Under the pieces are notes generated by a model. That model worked only from the letters and a program-made list of their open reading frames with translations. It was not told the origin of the DNA and searched no databases. Source: Rhodobiaceae bacterium (GTDB lineage: Bacteria > Pseudomonadota > Alphaproteobacteria > Rhizobiales > Tepidamorphaceae). Taken from it: a stretch of DNA of 50,708 nucleotides. This document shows, one piece after another, positions 18,274 to 26,718 of this stretch. A program made the translations under genes and the position numbers. The stretch spans positions 1-50,708 of the forward strand of contig SKQW01000177.1 in NCBI GenBank assembly GCA_007118805.1, in the 5' to 3' direction. How positions within the stretch are numbered: position 1 is the first letter of the stretch; each line of letters begins with the position of its first letter.

Positions 18274-18603
18274 ATGTTCATTACGCCCGCTTACGCACAG
18301 GCTGGGGGAGGCGGGGGCGAGTTCCTGATTTCGCTGCTTCCGTTTGTCCTGATCTTCGTGGTGCTCTATTTCCTGATCCTCAGGCCGCAGCAACGCCGCG
18401 TGAAGCAGCATCAGGAAATGGTTGCGTCGCTGCGCCGCGGCGATACCGTGGTCACGTCAGGCGGGCTGATGGGCAAGATTTCGAAGGTGATCGACGACCG
18501 CGAGATCCAGCTCGAGATCGCCGAGGGTGTGCGCGTGCGCGTGGTGCGCAATATGATATCGGAGGTGCGGGCCAAGGGCGAACCGGTCAAACAGGACGGA
18601 TGA
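18274..18603 (+). CDS. yajC: Sec translocon accessory subunit YajC
   Basis: The 109-residue protein has one membrane helix (FLISLLPFVLIFVVLYFLIL), then the conserved RPQQRRVKQHQEMVASLRRG and GDTVVTSGGLMGKI segments. YajC associates with SecD-SecF and the Sec translocon. The ribosome site AGGAGAAGG precedes the ATG. secD starts 42 bases later and secF after it, so this is the standard yajC-secD-secF operon. Confidence 0.96.
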   Translation: MFITPAYAQAGGGGGEFLISLLPFVLIFVVLYFLILRPQQRRVKQHQEMVASLRRGDTVVTSGGLMGKISKVIDDREIQLEIAEGVRVRVVRNMISEVRAKGEPVKQDG

Positions 18604-18645
18604 TCGGAAGGCGCTGACCGACCAGACACGGGCCGAAGGCTTCGA

Positions 18646-20247
18646 ATGCTCCATTTTCCCCGTTGGCAGGCCATTGCCATCATCATTGTTAGCGTCTTCG
18701 GGATTCTGGCGACGCTGCCCAACCTCTTCGAAAAGGAGGATGTGGCGGCGTGGCCGGACTGGCTGCCGCATCAACAGCTCGTGCTTGGCCTCGATTTGCA
18801 GGGAGGATCGCACCTTCTGCTCGAGGTCGATGCCGAGACCATCCGCGAAGACCGACTGGAGACGCTGCGTGACGATGTGCGCCAGACGCTGCGTCGCGCG
18901 CGCATCGGCTATACCGGGCTGGAGGCCGAGGGGCGAACCGTTCATGTGCAGATCCGCGACAGCGCGGACATCGATCAGGCGGGGCGGGAGCTCGACGAAC
19001 TGGCGACTCAGGTCGGCTCGCTGATTACCGGTGCGCCGGCGACTGAGGACGTCTCGATTAGCCATGTCGGGGACGGGCGATTTGCGCTGGAGCTGACGGT
19101 GGACGGCCTCGACGAGCGGGTTCGCGCCGCGGTCGACCAGTCGATCGAGATCGTGCGCCGCCGCGTGGACGAACTCGGCACGACCGAACCGACGATTCAG
19201 CGCCAGGGTGCCGACCGCATCGTGGTACAGGTCCCCGGCCTCGACGATCCGGAGCGACTAAAGGACTTGCTGGGCCAGACGGCGCAGCTCACCTTCCGCT
19301 TCGTCGACATGTCGATGCCGGCCGAGCAGGCCGTGGAGTCGCGGCCGCCGGCCGACTCGATTATCCTCTATACCGACCAGGGCCAGCCATACCTCATCGA
19401 GCGGCGCACCATCGTCAGCGGCGAGGATCTGGTCGACGCCCAGCCTGGCTTCGACCAGCGTACCAACGAGCCCATCGTCACCTTCCGTTTCGATTCGTCC
19501 GGCGCTCAGCGCTTCGGGCGTGCGACGCAGCAGAATGTCGGCCGGCCCTTCGCGATCATTCTCGACAACGAGGTGATCAGCGCGCCCGTGATCCGCGAGC
19601 CGATCCTCGGGGGCTCGGGCCAAATCAGCGGCGGGTTCACGGTCGAGGAGGCGAACGATCTCGCGATCCTGCTGCGCGCGGGCGCCCTGCCGGCGCCCCT
19701 GACGGTGCTTGAGGAACGGACCGTTGGCCCCGGCCTTGGGGCTGATTCCATCGAGGCGGGACGGATAGCGGCGATAATCGCCGGGGTCCTCGTCGTCGTC
19801 TTCATGATCGCCGTTTATGGGCTGTTCGGCATTTTTGCCAACATCGCGCTGCTGGTGAACATGACGATGCTGTTCGGCATCTTGTCGGCGATCAGCGCGA
19901 CGCTGACACTGCCGGGCATTGCCGGAATCGTATTGACCATCGGCATGGCAGTGGACGCCAACGTGCTGATCTATGAACGAATACGCGAGGAGCAGCGGGC
20001 CGGGCGCAGCGCCATCGCCTCGATCGATGCCGGCTACAGCCGCGCCCTGTCGACTATCATGGACGCCAACATCACCACGCTGATCGCGGCGACGATCCTG
20101 TTCTATCTCGGGTCGGGGCCGATTCGCGGTTTCGCCATCACGCTAGCCATCGGCATCCTGACGACACTGTTCACCGCTTACATGTTCAATCGCCTCGTTG
20201 TCGCCCAGTGGGTTCGCGCGAGGCGGCCGTCCGCGGTGCCGATCTAG
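18646..20247 (+). CDS. secD: Protein translocase subunit SecD
   Basis: The 533-residue inner-membrane protein uses the proton gradient to pull translocating proteins into the periplasm. An N-terminal helix is followed by LGLDLQGGSHLLLEVD, the large periplasmic P1 domain with REIVRRRVDELGTTEPTIQR-type sequence, and five C-terminal helices. GMAVDANVLIYERIREE contains the conserved membrane Asp. Length is normal for alphaproteobacteria. It starts with an ATG and is followed by secF after 28 bases. Confidence 0.97.
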   Translation: MLHFPRWQAIAIIIVSVFGILATLPNLFEKEDVAAWPDWLPHQQLVLGLDLQGGSHLLLEVDAETIREDRLETLRDDVRQTLRRARIGYTGLEAEGRTVHVQIRDSADIDQAGRELDELATQVGSLITGAPATEDVSISHVGDGRFALELTVDGLDERVRAAVDQSIEIVRRRVDELGTTEPTIQRQGADRIVVQVPGLDDPERLKDLLGQTAQLTFRFVDMSMPAEQAVESRPPADSIILYTDQGQPYLIERRTIVSGEDLVDAQPGFDQRTNEPIVTFRFDSSGAQRFGRATQQNVGRPFAIILDNEVISAPVIREPILGGSGQISGGFTVEEANDLAILLRAGALPAPLTVLEERTVGPGLGADSIEAGRIAAIIAGVLVVVFMIAVYGLFGIFANIALLVNMTMLFGILSAISATLTLPGIAGIVLTIGMAVDANVLIYERIREEQRAGRSAIASIDAGYSRALSTIMDANITTLIAATILFYLGSGPIRGFAITLAIGILTTLFTAYMFNRLVVAQWVRARRPSAVPI

Positions 20248-20275
20248 TCCGGCGGACGGCAAGGGAGACTGAATC

Positions 20276-21208
20276 GTGCGGCTACTTCGCATCATACCCG
20301 ACGATACCCACATCCGCTTCATGTGGCTGCGGCGGGTCATGCTGCCGCTGTCCATGGCGACCGTGGTGCTCTCGCTGGCGCTTTTCTTTACGGTCGGACT
20401 CAATCTGGGCATCGACTTTCGCGGCGGCACGCTGATCGAGATCCAGACGGAGGGACCAGCCGACATCGGCGAGCTGCGCTCCCAGATCGGGGAACTCGAG
20501 CTGGGTGACGTCCAGATTCAGGAATTCGGCGCCCCCAACGACGTGCTGATCCGGATCGCGCAGCAGGAAGGCGGCGACGCCGCGCAGCAGGTGGCGATAA
20601 GCCAGGTGCGCGACCTGTTGGGCGATGCGGTCGACTACCGCCGCGTCGAGACCGTCGGGCCGACGATCAGCGCCGAGCTGGCGCGGGCCGGCACCATCGC
20701 CGTGATCGTCGCGATCTTTGCCATCATGATCTATATCTGGTTCCGCTTCGAGTGGCAGTTTGCCATCGGCGCGGTGATCGCGCTCGTCCATGACGTGGTG
20801 CTGACCATCGGCGTATTCAGCCTATTCCAGCTCGATTTCGCGCTGGCCAGCATCGCCGCCATCCTCACGATCGTCGGCTATTCGCTCAACGACACGGTGG
20901 TGGTGTACGACCGGGTACGCGAGAACCTCCGGCGTTACAAGAAGATGCCGATCATCGAGCTGCTCGATGTCAGCATCAACCAGATGCTGCCGCGCACGGT
21001 GATGACGTCCTTGACCACTTTGCTCGCGCTCGGCGCCCTCTATGTCTTCGGTGGCGAGGTGATTCGGACCTTCGTGTTCGCCATGATCTGGGGCGTCATC
21101 GTCGGCACCTACTCCTCGGTCTATATAGCCGCGCCGGTGCTGCTCTATCTCGGCCTGCAACGCGGCGCTCCGGCGGCCGGACAGGAGGCGACGCAGCCCG
21201 CCGAATAG
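20276..21208 (+). CDS. secF: Protein translocase subunit SecF
   Basis: The 310-residue partner of SecD starts with GTG at 20276, preceded by GGGAGA. It has an N-terminal helix, then GLNLGIDFRGGTLIEI, and later GYSLNDTVVVYDRVRENLRR with the functional membrane Asp, and PRTVMTSLTTLLAL. The six-helix topology is complete. It is the last sec gene of the operon; the Mth938-domain gene begins 68 bases further on. Confidence 0.97.
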   Translation: MRLLRIIPDDTHIRFMWLRRVMLPLSMATVVLSLALFFTVGLNLGIDFRGGTLIEIQTEGPADIGELRSQIGELELGDVQIQEFGAPNDVLIRIAQQEGGDAAQQVAISQVRDLLGDAVDYRRVETVGPTISAELARAGTIAVIVAIFAIMIYIWFRFEWQFAIGAVIALVHDVVLTIGVFSLFQLDFALASIAAILTIVGYSLNDTVVVYDRVRENLRRYKKMPIIELLDVSINQMLPRTVMTSLTTLLALGALYVFGGEVIRTFVFAMIWGVIVGTYSSVYIAAPVLLYLGLQRGAPAAGQEATQPAE

Positions 21209-21276
21209 GGGTGGCGCCGGAACTTGCGCGTGGCGCGCCGGATCGCCAACTGTCTCGAGGACAGCCATCCGTCGTC

Positions 21277-21654
21277 ATGGAGTTGAAGGAAGCCCATTTC
21301 CCCGGAACGGTGCCGATCGACTCCTATGGGGGAGGCGGTTTCCGTTTCGCGGGCATGTCCCATCGCGGATCAATCATGGCGCTGCCGAGCGGGGTCTATG
21401 CCTGGGATATCGACGATCCGGGCGCGCTGACGCCGAACGCCTTGAGCCGGGTGTTCCAAGAGGCGGCGTTGCCGCAGCTCCTGTTGGTGGGCACCGGACG
21501 CACCCTCACGCCGGCGCCGATGGCGGTCCGCCTTGCCTTCAAGCAAAGGCTGGTCGGACTTGAGACCATGGATACCGGCGCGGCGGCGCGAACCTATAAT
21601 GTCCTCCTGGCGGAGGGGCGCCTGGTCGGGGCGGCGCTGATCGCGGTGGAGTGA
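21277..21654 (+). CDS. Mth938-like domain protein (bacterial NDUFAF3 homologue)
   Basis: The 125-residue protein contains YGGGGFRFAGMSHRGSIMAL, LLLVGTGRTLTPAPM and a C-terminal AARTYNVLLAEGRLVGAALI. This is the small alpha/beta fold of the Mth938 (DUF498) family. Its mitochondrial relative NDUFAF3 is an assembly factor of respiratory complex I. The ATG at 21277 gives the conserved start MELKEAHFPGTVPIDSYG; a GTG at 21211, two bases after the secF stop, is in frame but would add non-conserved sequence. The next gene begins immediately at this stop, so the pair is probably co-translated. The complex I role in bacteria is inference. Confidence 0.85.
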   Translation: MELKEAHFPGTVPIDSYGGGGFRFAGMSHRGSIMALPSGVYAWDIDDPGALTPNALSRVFQEAALPQLLLVGTGRTLTPAPMAVRLAFKQRLVGLETMDTGAAARTYNVLLAEGRLVGAALIAVE

Positions 21655-22518
21655 ATGGGACCGATGCGGCGCCCGGCTACGGCCGAAAGCTATGCGGAAT
21701 GTCGCGAGATTGTGCGGCGCGCCGACAAGGATCGGTTTCTTGCCACCCTGTTCGTGCCGGCCGACCGGCGCGACCACGTCTACGCGCTCTACGCGTTCAA
21801 CGCCGAGGTTGCCCAGGTGCGCGAGAAGGTGAGCGACGCGCTGCCCGGCGAAGTGCGTCTGCAATGGTGGAGCGAAGCGCTGGCCGGCTGCGGCCAGGGC
21901 GAGGTGATGCGCCATCCCGTGGCGGCGGCACTGATCGATACGCTGGACCGGTGCGAACTCGACCCGGAGCCGCTGATCGACCTTCTCGAGGCGCGCGCCT
22001 TCGACCTCTATGACGAGCCCATGGCGACCATGGTCGATCTAGAAACCTATTTGGCGCGCACCGCCGCGATCCCCTTCCACATGGTGGCGCGCATCATCGG
22101 CGCGGGCGGTAACCACGCGGCCGAAACCATGGCCCATTACGGCGGGATCGCCTATGGCCTGGCTGGTCTGCTGCGCGCGCTGGCCCACCATGCCGCTCAG
22201 GGAAAAGTCTATATTCCGGAGGAGTTGCTCGCCCGACACGGGGTGGCCCCGCACGACATATTGATGGCGCGGCGCAGTGCGCCGCTCGACAGGGCGCTGG
22301 CCGAGCTGCGCGACACGGCCCGCGAGCGCCTCGACCGCGCCGCGGCGGCCCATCGCGAACTCCCGAGCGAGGCGGCGCCAGCGCTTCTGCCGCTGGCCCT
22401 GGTTCGGCCCTATCTCGACCGCATGGAGCGGCGGCGCCACGATCCCTTTTCCGACGGCACCATGGCGCAGTGGCGCCGGCAATGGGTGCTGTGGCGTGCG
22501 GCCCGGCGTGCGGGGTAG
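21655..22518 (+). CDS. Squalene/phytoene synthase-like protein lacking Asp motifs (NDUFAF6-like)
   Basis: The 287-residue protein has the all-helical squalene/phytoene synthase fold: RFLATLFVPADRRDHVYALY, LPGEVRLQWWSEAL, and YGGIAYGLAGLLRALAHHAA. The aspartate-rich motifs that bind prenyl diphosphates via magnesium are absent: position one reads AFNAEVAQVREK, and position two reads LLRALAHHAAQGKVYIPEE. It is therefore unlikely to be a catalytic prenyl synthase. It resembles NDUFAF6, a mitochondrial complex I assembly factor of the same fold. It starts with the ATG directly at the stop of the NDUFAF3-like gene. No carotenoid or hopanoid genes are nearby, which supports the non-synthase reading. 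Confidence 0.85.
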   Translation: MGPMRRPATAESYAECREIVRRADKDRFLATLFVPADRRDHVYALYAFNAEVAQVREKVSDALPGEVRLQWWSEALAGCGQGEVMRHPVAAALIDTLDRCELDPEPLIDLLEARAFDLYDEPMATMVDLETYLARTAAIPFHMVARIIGAGGNHAAETMAHYGGIAYGLAGLLRALAHHAAQGKVYIPEELLARHGVAPHDILMARRSAPLDRALAELRDTARERLDRAAAAHRELPSEAAPALLPLALVRPYLDRMERRRHDPFSDGTMAQWRRQWVLWRAARRAG

Positions 22519-22633
22519 CCGCGAATGGCCTGTCGGACGGGGTTGATCCAGCGCAAGGCCTGGCCGGCGACGGGTTGATAGTCAGGATGGCGCCGGATGC
22601 GGCCGGCGAGCCCGGAAGACTGGCAGGAAAAGC

Positions 22634-22930
22634 ATGCCCGAGCCCTGGATAGCGGTACTCCTATTCGCGGCCTTCCTTGTCGCGGCTTGGGTCTATGTGG
22701 CAATGGCCAGGCATCCCGGTCAGAAGCCGCTGGCGGCCTATCTGATCTTCGTTGTCGCCTTCTCGGTGACGGTCGGGCTCGTCTACGGCCTGCTGGTCTC
22801 CCTCATCGCGCGGATTGGCGTTGTCGGCAATCTCTCTCTGGCCCTCGCGGTGGCCGTCGCCGCGGTGGTCGCGTTCCTGATCGCACGCATGCTTATCCGG
22901 CGGTCTCCGCGTGCCTCACCGCCGCTGTGA
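22634..22930 (+). CDS. Small three-helix membrane protein, unknown
   Basis: The 98-residue protein is almost entirely hydrophobic, with three likely membrane helices at about 5-24, 33-59 and 65-86, and a basic Arg/Pro-rich tail (RMLIRRSPRASPPL). GGCAGGAAAAGC precedes the ATG, a good ribosome site. I recognise no family. It follows the NDUFAF6-like gene by 115 bases on the same strand and precedes another small gene by 40 bases, so it may be the end of the sec transcript. It could be lineage-specific. Confidence 0.6.
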   Translation: MPEPWIAVLLFAAFLVAAWVYVAMARHPGQKPLAAYLIFVVAFSVTVGLVYGLLVSLIARIGVVGNLSLALAVAVAAVVAFLIARMLIRRSPRASPPL

Positions 22931-22970
22931 ACGCGGCGGTTCTCAGGCGACCCATGGCAGGCGAAGGGCG

Positions 22971-23342
22971 ATGAAGCACCCGATAATCGACAAGGCTCTG
23001 GTTTCGATCGACTTTCCCGACAAGTTCTATTCTGGTTCCTTCGGGCGGCACGCGACCTTTGATCTGAAGGTAGACGAGATCGGGCTGCATCTCACACTTG
23101 AGAGCGGCGGCGCGCAGAAGCGTCGGGTCGGAATCCATCTCCACCACTATCTGCTGGGTGAGATTGTCGAAGCGATGGCAGCCGAGTTGGCTGCGGCACG
23201 CGATCTGCCCGTTGACCGGCGTCAAGAAATCCGCGAAGCAGCGCTTGTGCTGGCGGAGGCGGCCGCGCCTGTCGAGGCGGAGGCCGGAGCGGCTAAGCGG
23301 CGGCCACCTGGTGGGCGGCGAGCCAGCCATCGAGATCGTTGA
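22971..23342 (+). CDS. Hypothetical protein overlapping trmFO tail to tail
   Basis: The 123-residue protein begins [20 protein letters not shown] with GAAGGG just ahead. It has a plausible globular N-terminal half ([40 protein letters not shown]), then an Ala/Glu-rich helix and a basic end. I do not recognise a family. The last 50 bases (23293-23342) overlap the 3' end of trmFO on the opposite strand. The overlap makes the extreme C-terminus Arg-rich and unlike the rest. Confidence 0.6.
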   Translation: MKHPIIDKALVSIDFPDKFYSGSFGRHATFDLKVDEIGLHLTLESGGAQKRRVGIHLHHYLLGEIVEAMAAELAAARDLPVDRRQEIREAALVLAEAAAPVEAEAGAAKRRPPGGRRASHRDR

Positions 23343-24699
23343 GCGCGCGCGCCGTGGTGGCGTGCTTCTTTGCCAGTGACTTCTCCTTGCCGCGCAACCT
23401 TCTGCCCACGGGGCGCGGGATCTCGACCGGGGGAAACAGGCCAAAATTGACGTTCATCGGCTGGAAGCTGCGCGAGCCGTCCTGGTCGGCCGCCAGGTGG
23501 CCACCGGTGATATGGGCGAGAAGCGCCCCGAGCGCCGTCGTTTGCGGCGGCGGCGAGACCGGCTCGCCCTTGCGCTCGGCGGCGGCGAAGCGGCCGGTCA
23601 GGAGGCCGATCGCGGCCGACTCCACATAGCCTTCGACACCGGTGATCTGGCCGGCGAAGCGCAGCCGCGGCATCGCCCGTAAGCGCAGCGTGGCATCGAG
23701 CAGCCGCGGGCTGTTGAGGAAGGTGTTGCGGTGCAGGCCGCCGAGCCGGGCGAACTCGGCCCGCTCGAGCCCCGGGATCATCCGGAATATGTCGGCCTGG
23801 GCGCCGTATCTCAGCTTGGTCTGAAACCCGACCATGTTGTACAGCGTGCCGAGCGCGTTGTCCTGGCGGAGCTGGACGACGGCATGGGGCTTGACGTCGG
23901 GTTGGTGCGGATTAGTCAGCCCGACCGGCTTCATCGGCCCGTGGCGCAGGGTCTCGCGGCCGCGCTCGGCCATTACCTCGATGGGCAGGCAACCGTCGAA
24001 ATAGGGCGTCGACGCCTCCCAGTCGCGGAACTCGGTCTTGTCGCCGGCAAGCAGCGCGTCGACGAAGGCGTAGTACTGGTCCCGGTCGAGCGGGCAATTG
24101 ATGTAATCCGCTCCCGTCCCGCCGCCGGGGCCCGGCTTGTCGTAGCGCGACTGGAACCAAGCCTTCGAAAAGTCGATGGTCTCCTTGTAGGCGATCGGGG
24201 CGATGGCGTCGAAAAAGGCAAGCTCCGTCTCGCCGGTCAGGGCGGCGATGGCCTGCGACAGGCCCGGCGAGGTGAGGGGGCCGGTGGCGATGATCACCGA
24301 ATCCCAGTCCGCCGGAGGCAGGTCCGGAATCTCCTCGCGGCGGATTTCGATCAGCGGGTCGGCTTCAAGCGCTTCGGTCACAGCGTCGGAGAAGCCGTCG
24401 CGATCGACCGCCAGGGCGCCCCCGGCGGGCAGCTTGTGGGCATCGCCCGAGCGCATAATGAGCGAGCCGCAACGGCGCATTTCCTCGTGAAGCAAGCCCA
24501 CGGCATTACTCTGCGCATCGTCGGAGCGGAACGAATTGGAGCAGACGAGCTCGGCGCAGCCCCCGGTCTTGTGGGCGTCGGTGCCGCGCTCCGGTCGCAT
24601 CTCGTGAAGCACGGCCGGCACTCCGGCCCGCGCGATCTGCCAGGCAGCTTCCGAGCCGGCGAGGCCGGCCCCGATGACATGTAAAGCTTGGTGCATCAT
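23293..24699 (-). CDS. trmFO: Methylenetetrahydrofolate--tRNA-(uracil-5-)-methyltransferase TrmFO
   Basis: The 468-residue flavoenzyme makes 5-methyluridine at position 54 of tRNAs with methylenetetrahydrofolate as carbon donor. The FAD motif [16 protein letters not shown] stands at the N-terminus. [20 protein letters not shown] contains one conserved catalytic-region Cys, and [17 protein letters not shown] another. [29 protein letters not shown] and [12 protein letters not shown] are diagnostic. Two adjacent ATG codons (24699 and 24696) are possible starts, and a TTG at 24708 is less likely; no strong ribosome site is seen. Its 3' end overlaps the convergent hypothetical gene. Confidence 0.95.
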   Translation of the reverse strand: MMHQALHVIGAGLAGSEAAWQIARAGVPAVLHEMRPERGTDAHKTGGCAELVCSNSFRSDDAQSNAVGLLHEEMRRCGSLIMRSGDAHKLPAGGALAVDRDGFSDAVTEALEADPLIEIRREEIPDLPPADWDSVIIATGPLTSPGLSQAIAALTGETELAFFDAIAPIAYKETIDFSKAWFQSRYDKPGPGGGTGADYINCPLDRDQYYAFVDALLAGDKTEFRDWEASTPYFDGCLPIEVMAERGRETLRHGPMKPVGLTNPHQPDVKPHAVVQLRQDNALGTLYNMVGFQTKLRYGAQADIFRMIPGLERAEFARLGGLHRNTFLNSPRLLDATLRLRAMPRLRFAGQITGVEGYVESAAIGLLTGRFAAAERKGEPVSPPPQTTALGALLAHITGGHLAADQDGSRSFQPMNVNFGLFPPVEIPRPVGRRLRGKEKSLAKKHATTARALNDLDGWLAAHQVAAA

Positions 24700-24764
24700 G
24701 CTGCGCAAGGTAGGATGAGCGTAAGCCTAGGACAAGCCGCTGTAGTTGGCGTTGAGCGGCAAGC

Positions 24765-25382
24765 ATGACCAGAGTGAGTGTGGCAATTCTGTTCAGTACG
24801 GCCATCGCCGCGCCTCTGATCGTCGGCGGTGCGCCGGTCGAGGCGCAGCGGGTGAAGTCGGTCGCAGTCCATGACGTGCCGGCGCCGCAGGGCGGGCGGA
24901 TCGTGATCTGCCATGGCTATGGCTGTTTCCACCGCACGCCGATACAGCTTTCGCCGGCCGACCTTCGCCGACTCCGGGCCATCCTCCGCCGCGGCAGCTC
25001 CGGTCCGAAGGCCGAACGCCAGGCGATCTCGGCAGCAATCCAGTGGTTCGAGCGCCGCGTCGGCCGCGCGCTCGGAACCTCCGCCGATCAACTGGGCTCT
25101 CCGCCGTCAGGGGCGGGGGATCCGACGCAGCTCGACTGCATCGATCATTCCTTGAACACCATGCATCTCCTGAATGTCGCCGCAGAGAATGGCTGGCTGA
25201 GCCATCATGTGGTCGACAGGCCGCGCACGCGCGGCTTCCTGATCGACGGGCGCTATCCCCACTCCTCCGCGGTGATTCGGGCGACGGCGGGAGGCGGGCG
25301 ATGGGCCGTGGACCCCTGGGCGAGCGCCCATGGCCAACCGCCGAAGATCATGCCGCTGGAAGTCTGGCTGCGCGCGGGCTGA
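24765..25382 (+). CDS. Exported protein with a Cys-His-Asp, transglutaminase-like pattern
   Basis: The 205-residue protein has a signal peptide ending near PVEAQ (residue 28). The C-terminal half has the order of a transglutaminase-like cysteine peptidase: Cys125 in TQLDCIDHSLNTMHLL, His166 in YPHSSAVIRA and Asp183 in GRWAVDPWASA. These are the expected Cys, His and Asp of the triad. This is a pattern match by eye, not a confirmed family; the protein may be periplasmic and act on amide bonds. It is divergent from trmFO, with 65 bases between the starts. A 216-base stretch without a supported gene follows. Confidence 0.6.
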   Translation: MTRVSVAILFSTAIAAPLIVGGAPVEAQRVKSVAVHDVPAPQGGRIVICHGYGCFHRTPIQLSPADLRRLRAILRRGSSGPKAERQAISAAIQWFERRVGRALGTSADQLGSPPSGAGDPTQLDCIDHSLNTMHLLNVAAENGWLSHHVVDRPRTRGFLIDGRYPHSSAVIRATAGGGRWAVDPWASAHGQPPKIMPLEVWLRAG

Positions 25383-25598
25383 AGGGAGATGTCATCGCGT
25401 GTTCGGCAAGGCATACGCTCGTGTCGGTACGGGGGACGGCAGCCCGCTCCGATCCGTCCTGGCCGCGCTCGTTGGGGGCTTCGATGATGCCCCGTCACCG
25501 CCAAGGATGGGTTTCGCCGGCGGCAGGCCGATTGTAGGATGCCGCACCATCGGCGGTATTCTCCGTCCGTTTCCCAGGCACAATCGGGAGAGTTACTC

Positions 25599-26651
25599 TT
25601 GGCGACGCAACATGCTGTGATCCTCGGCGCGCTCGGCGTGACGGGGCGCAACCTTCTACACTGGCTCGAAGCCAACACCGACTGGCGCATCACCGGCGTG
25701 GCGCGCCGCAAGCCCAACTTCGAGACGCGGGCGCAATTCGTGCAAGTCGACCTGCTCGACCGCGATGCGACCTTCGAGGCGCTCGCCCATCTCAAGGACG
25801 TTACCCACGTCTTTTTCTGTGGCTTCGTGCCGATGCCGAGCTGGCCCGAGCACGATGCGCCGAACCTGGCGATCCTGGCCAATGGGGTCGAGGCCATCGA
25901 GAAGGCTTCGCCGGCGCTTGAGCATGTCCACCTGATCGAGGGGACGAAGATCTATGGCAGCCATCTCGGCCGCTTCCGCACGCCGGCCAAGGAGGACGAT
26001 CCGCCGCACATGCTGCCGAACTTCTACTACACGCAGGAGCAGTGGCTGCGCCGCCACCGGCAGGGCAAGGACTGGTCGTGGTCGGCGCTGCGGCCGCAAA
26101 CGGTCTGCGGATTTTCCCTTGGCAGCCCGATGAACCTGATCAACGCAATCGCGGTCTACGCCGCCATTTCCAAGGAAATGGGCCTGCCGCTGCGCTATCC
26201 TGGATCGGAAGCGGCCTATCGCGCCATCTATCAGGTCACCGATGCCGATCTCCTGTCCAAATGCATGCATTGGTGTGCCACCGCCGAGGGCGCGCGCGAC
26301 GACGTCTTCAACATCACCAATACCGATTTCTTCCGCTGGGAGAATGTGTGGCCGCGTTTCGCCAAGGCCTTCGACATGGAGCTCGGCCAGGTGCAGCACA
26401 TCTCGCTTGCCCAGTTCATGCCGGACAAGGCCGGCCTGTGGCAGGACATCCAGAAGAAATACGGCCTCGAGCCCTATTCCTTCGAGGATCTGGTGAGCTG
26501 GCCGTTCGCCGACTACTGTTTCACGCGCGACTATGACGTGATGACCGACACGCTGAAGATCCGGCGCGCCGGCTTCCACGACTGCGTGGACACCGAGCAG
26601 ATGTTCATCGACCTGTTCGATACCCTGCGAGCAAAGCGCGTCATTCCCTGA
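25599..26651 (+). CDS. PRISE-type SDR enone reductase
   Basis: The 350-residue short-chain dehydrogenase/reductase has an N-terminal NAD(P) motif (AVILGALGVTGRNLLHWL). The features that mark the PRISE branch (progesterone 5-beta-reductase and iridoid synthase relatives) are EGTKIYGSH, with the active Lys region, and PNFYYTQEQWLRR, with the active Tyr. These enzymes reduce the double bond of activated enones. The start is TTG at 25599 with GGGAGAG seven bases ahead; the frame extends back to 25539 without a better site. Substrate is unknown and neighbours give no hint. Confidence 0.8.
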   Translation: MATQHAVILGALGVTGRNLLHWLEANTDWRITGVARRKPNFETRAQFVQVDLLDRDATFEALAHLKDVTHVFFCGFVPMPSWPEHDAPNLAILANGVEAIEKASPALEHVHLIEGTKIYGSHLGRFRTPAKEDDPPHMLPNFYYTQEQWLRRHRQGKDWSWSALRPQTVCGFSLGSPMNLINAIAVYAAISKEMGLPLRYPGSEAAYRAIYQVTDADLLSKCMHWCATAEGARDDVFNITNTDFFRWENVWPRFAKAFDMELGQVQHISLAQFMPDKAGLWQDIQKKYGLEPYSFEDLVSWPFADYCFTRDYDVMTDTLKIRRAGFHDCVDTEQMFIDLFDTLRAKRVIP

Positions 26652-26685
26652 GGGCGGCAGCCCGCGGCTCACAGCAAGGGGAGGA

Positions 26686-26700
26686 CGGGGTGAAGCCCCG
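26686..26700. terminator. Weak hairpin between convergent genes
   Basis: CGGGG (26686-26690) and CCCCG (26696-26700) can pair around TGAAG in the 67-base gap between the convergent PRISE and DJ-1 genes. The stem is short and has no T tract, so the call is tentative. Confidence 0.3.
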
Positions 26701-26718
26701 CCCACTGAGCACCGATCA

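Noticed and set aside
21655-22518. Calling this gene a phytoene or squalene synthase
   Set aside because: Both aspartate-rich motifs are absent and no carotenoid or hopanoid genes are nearby.
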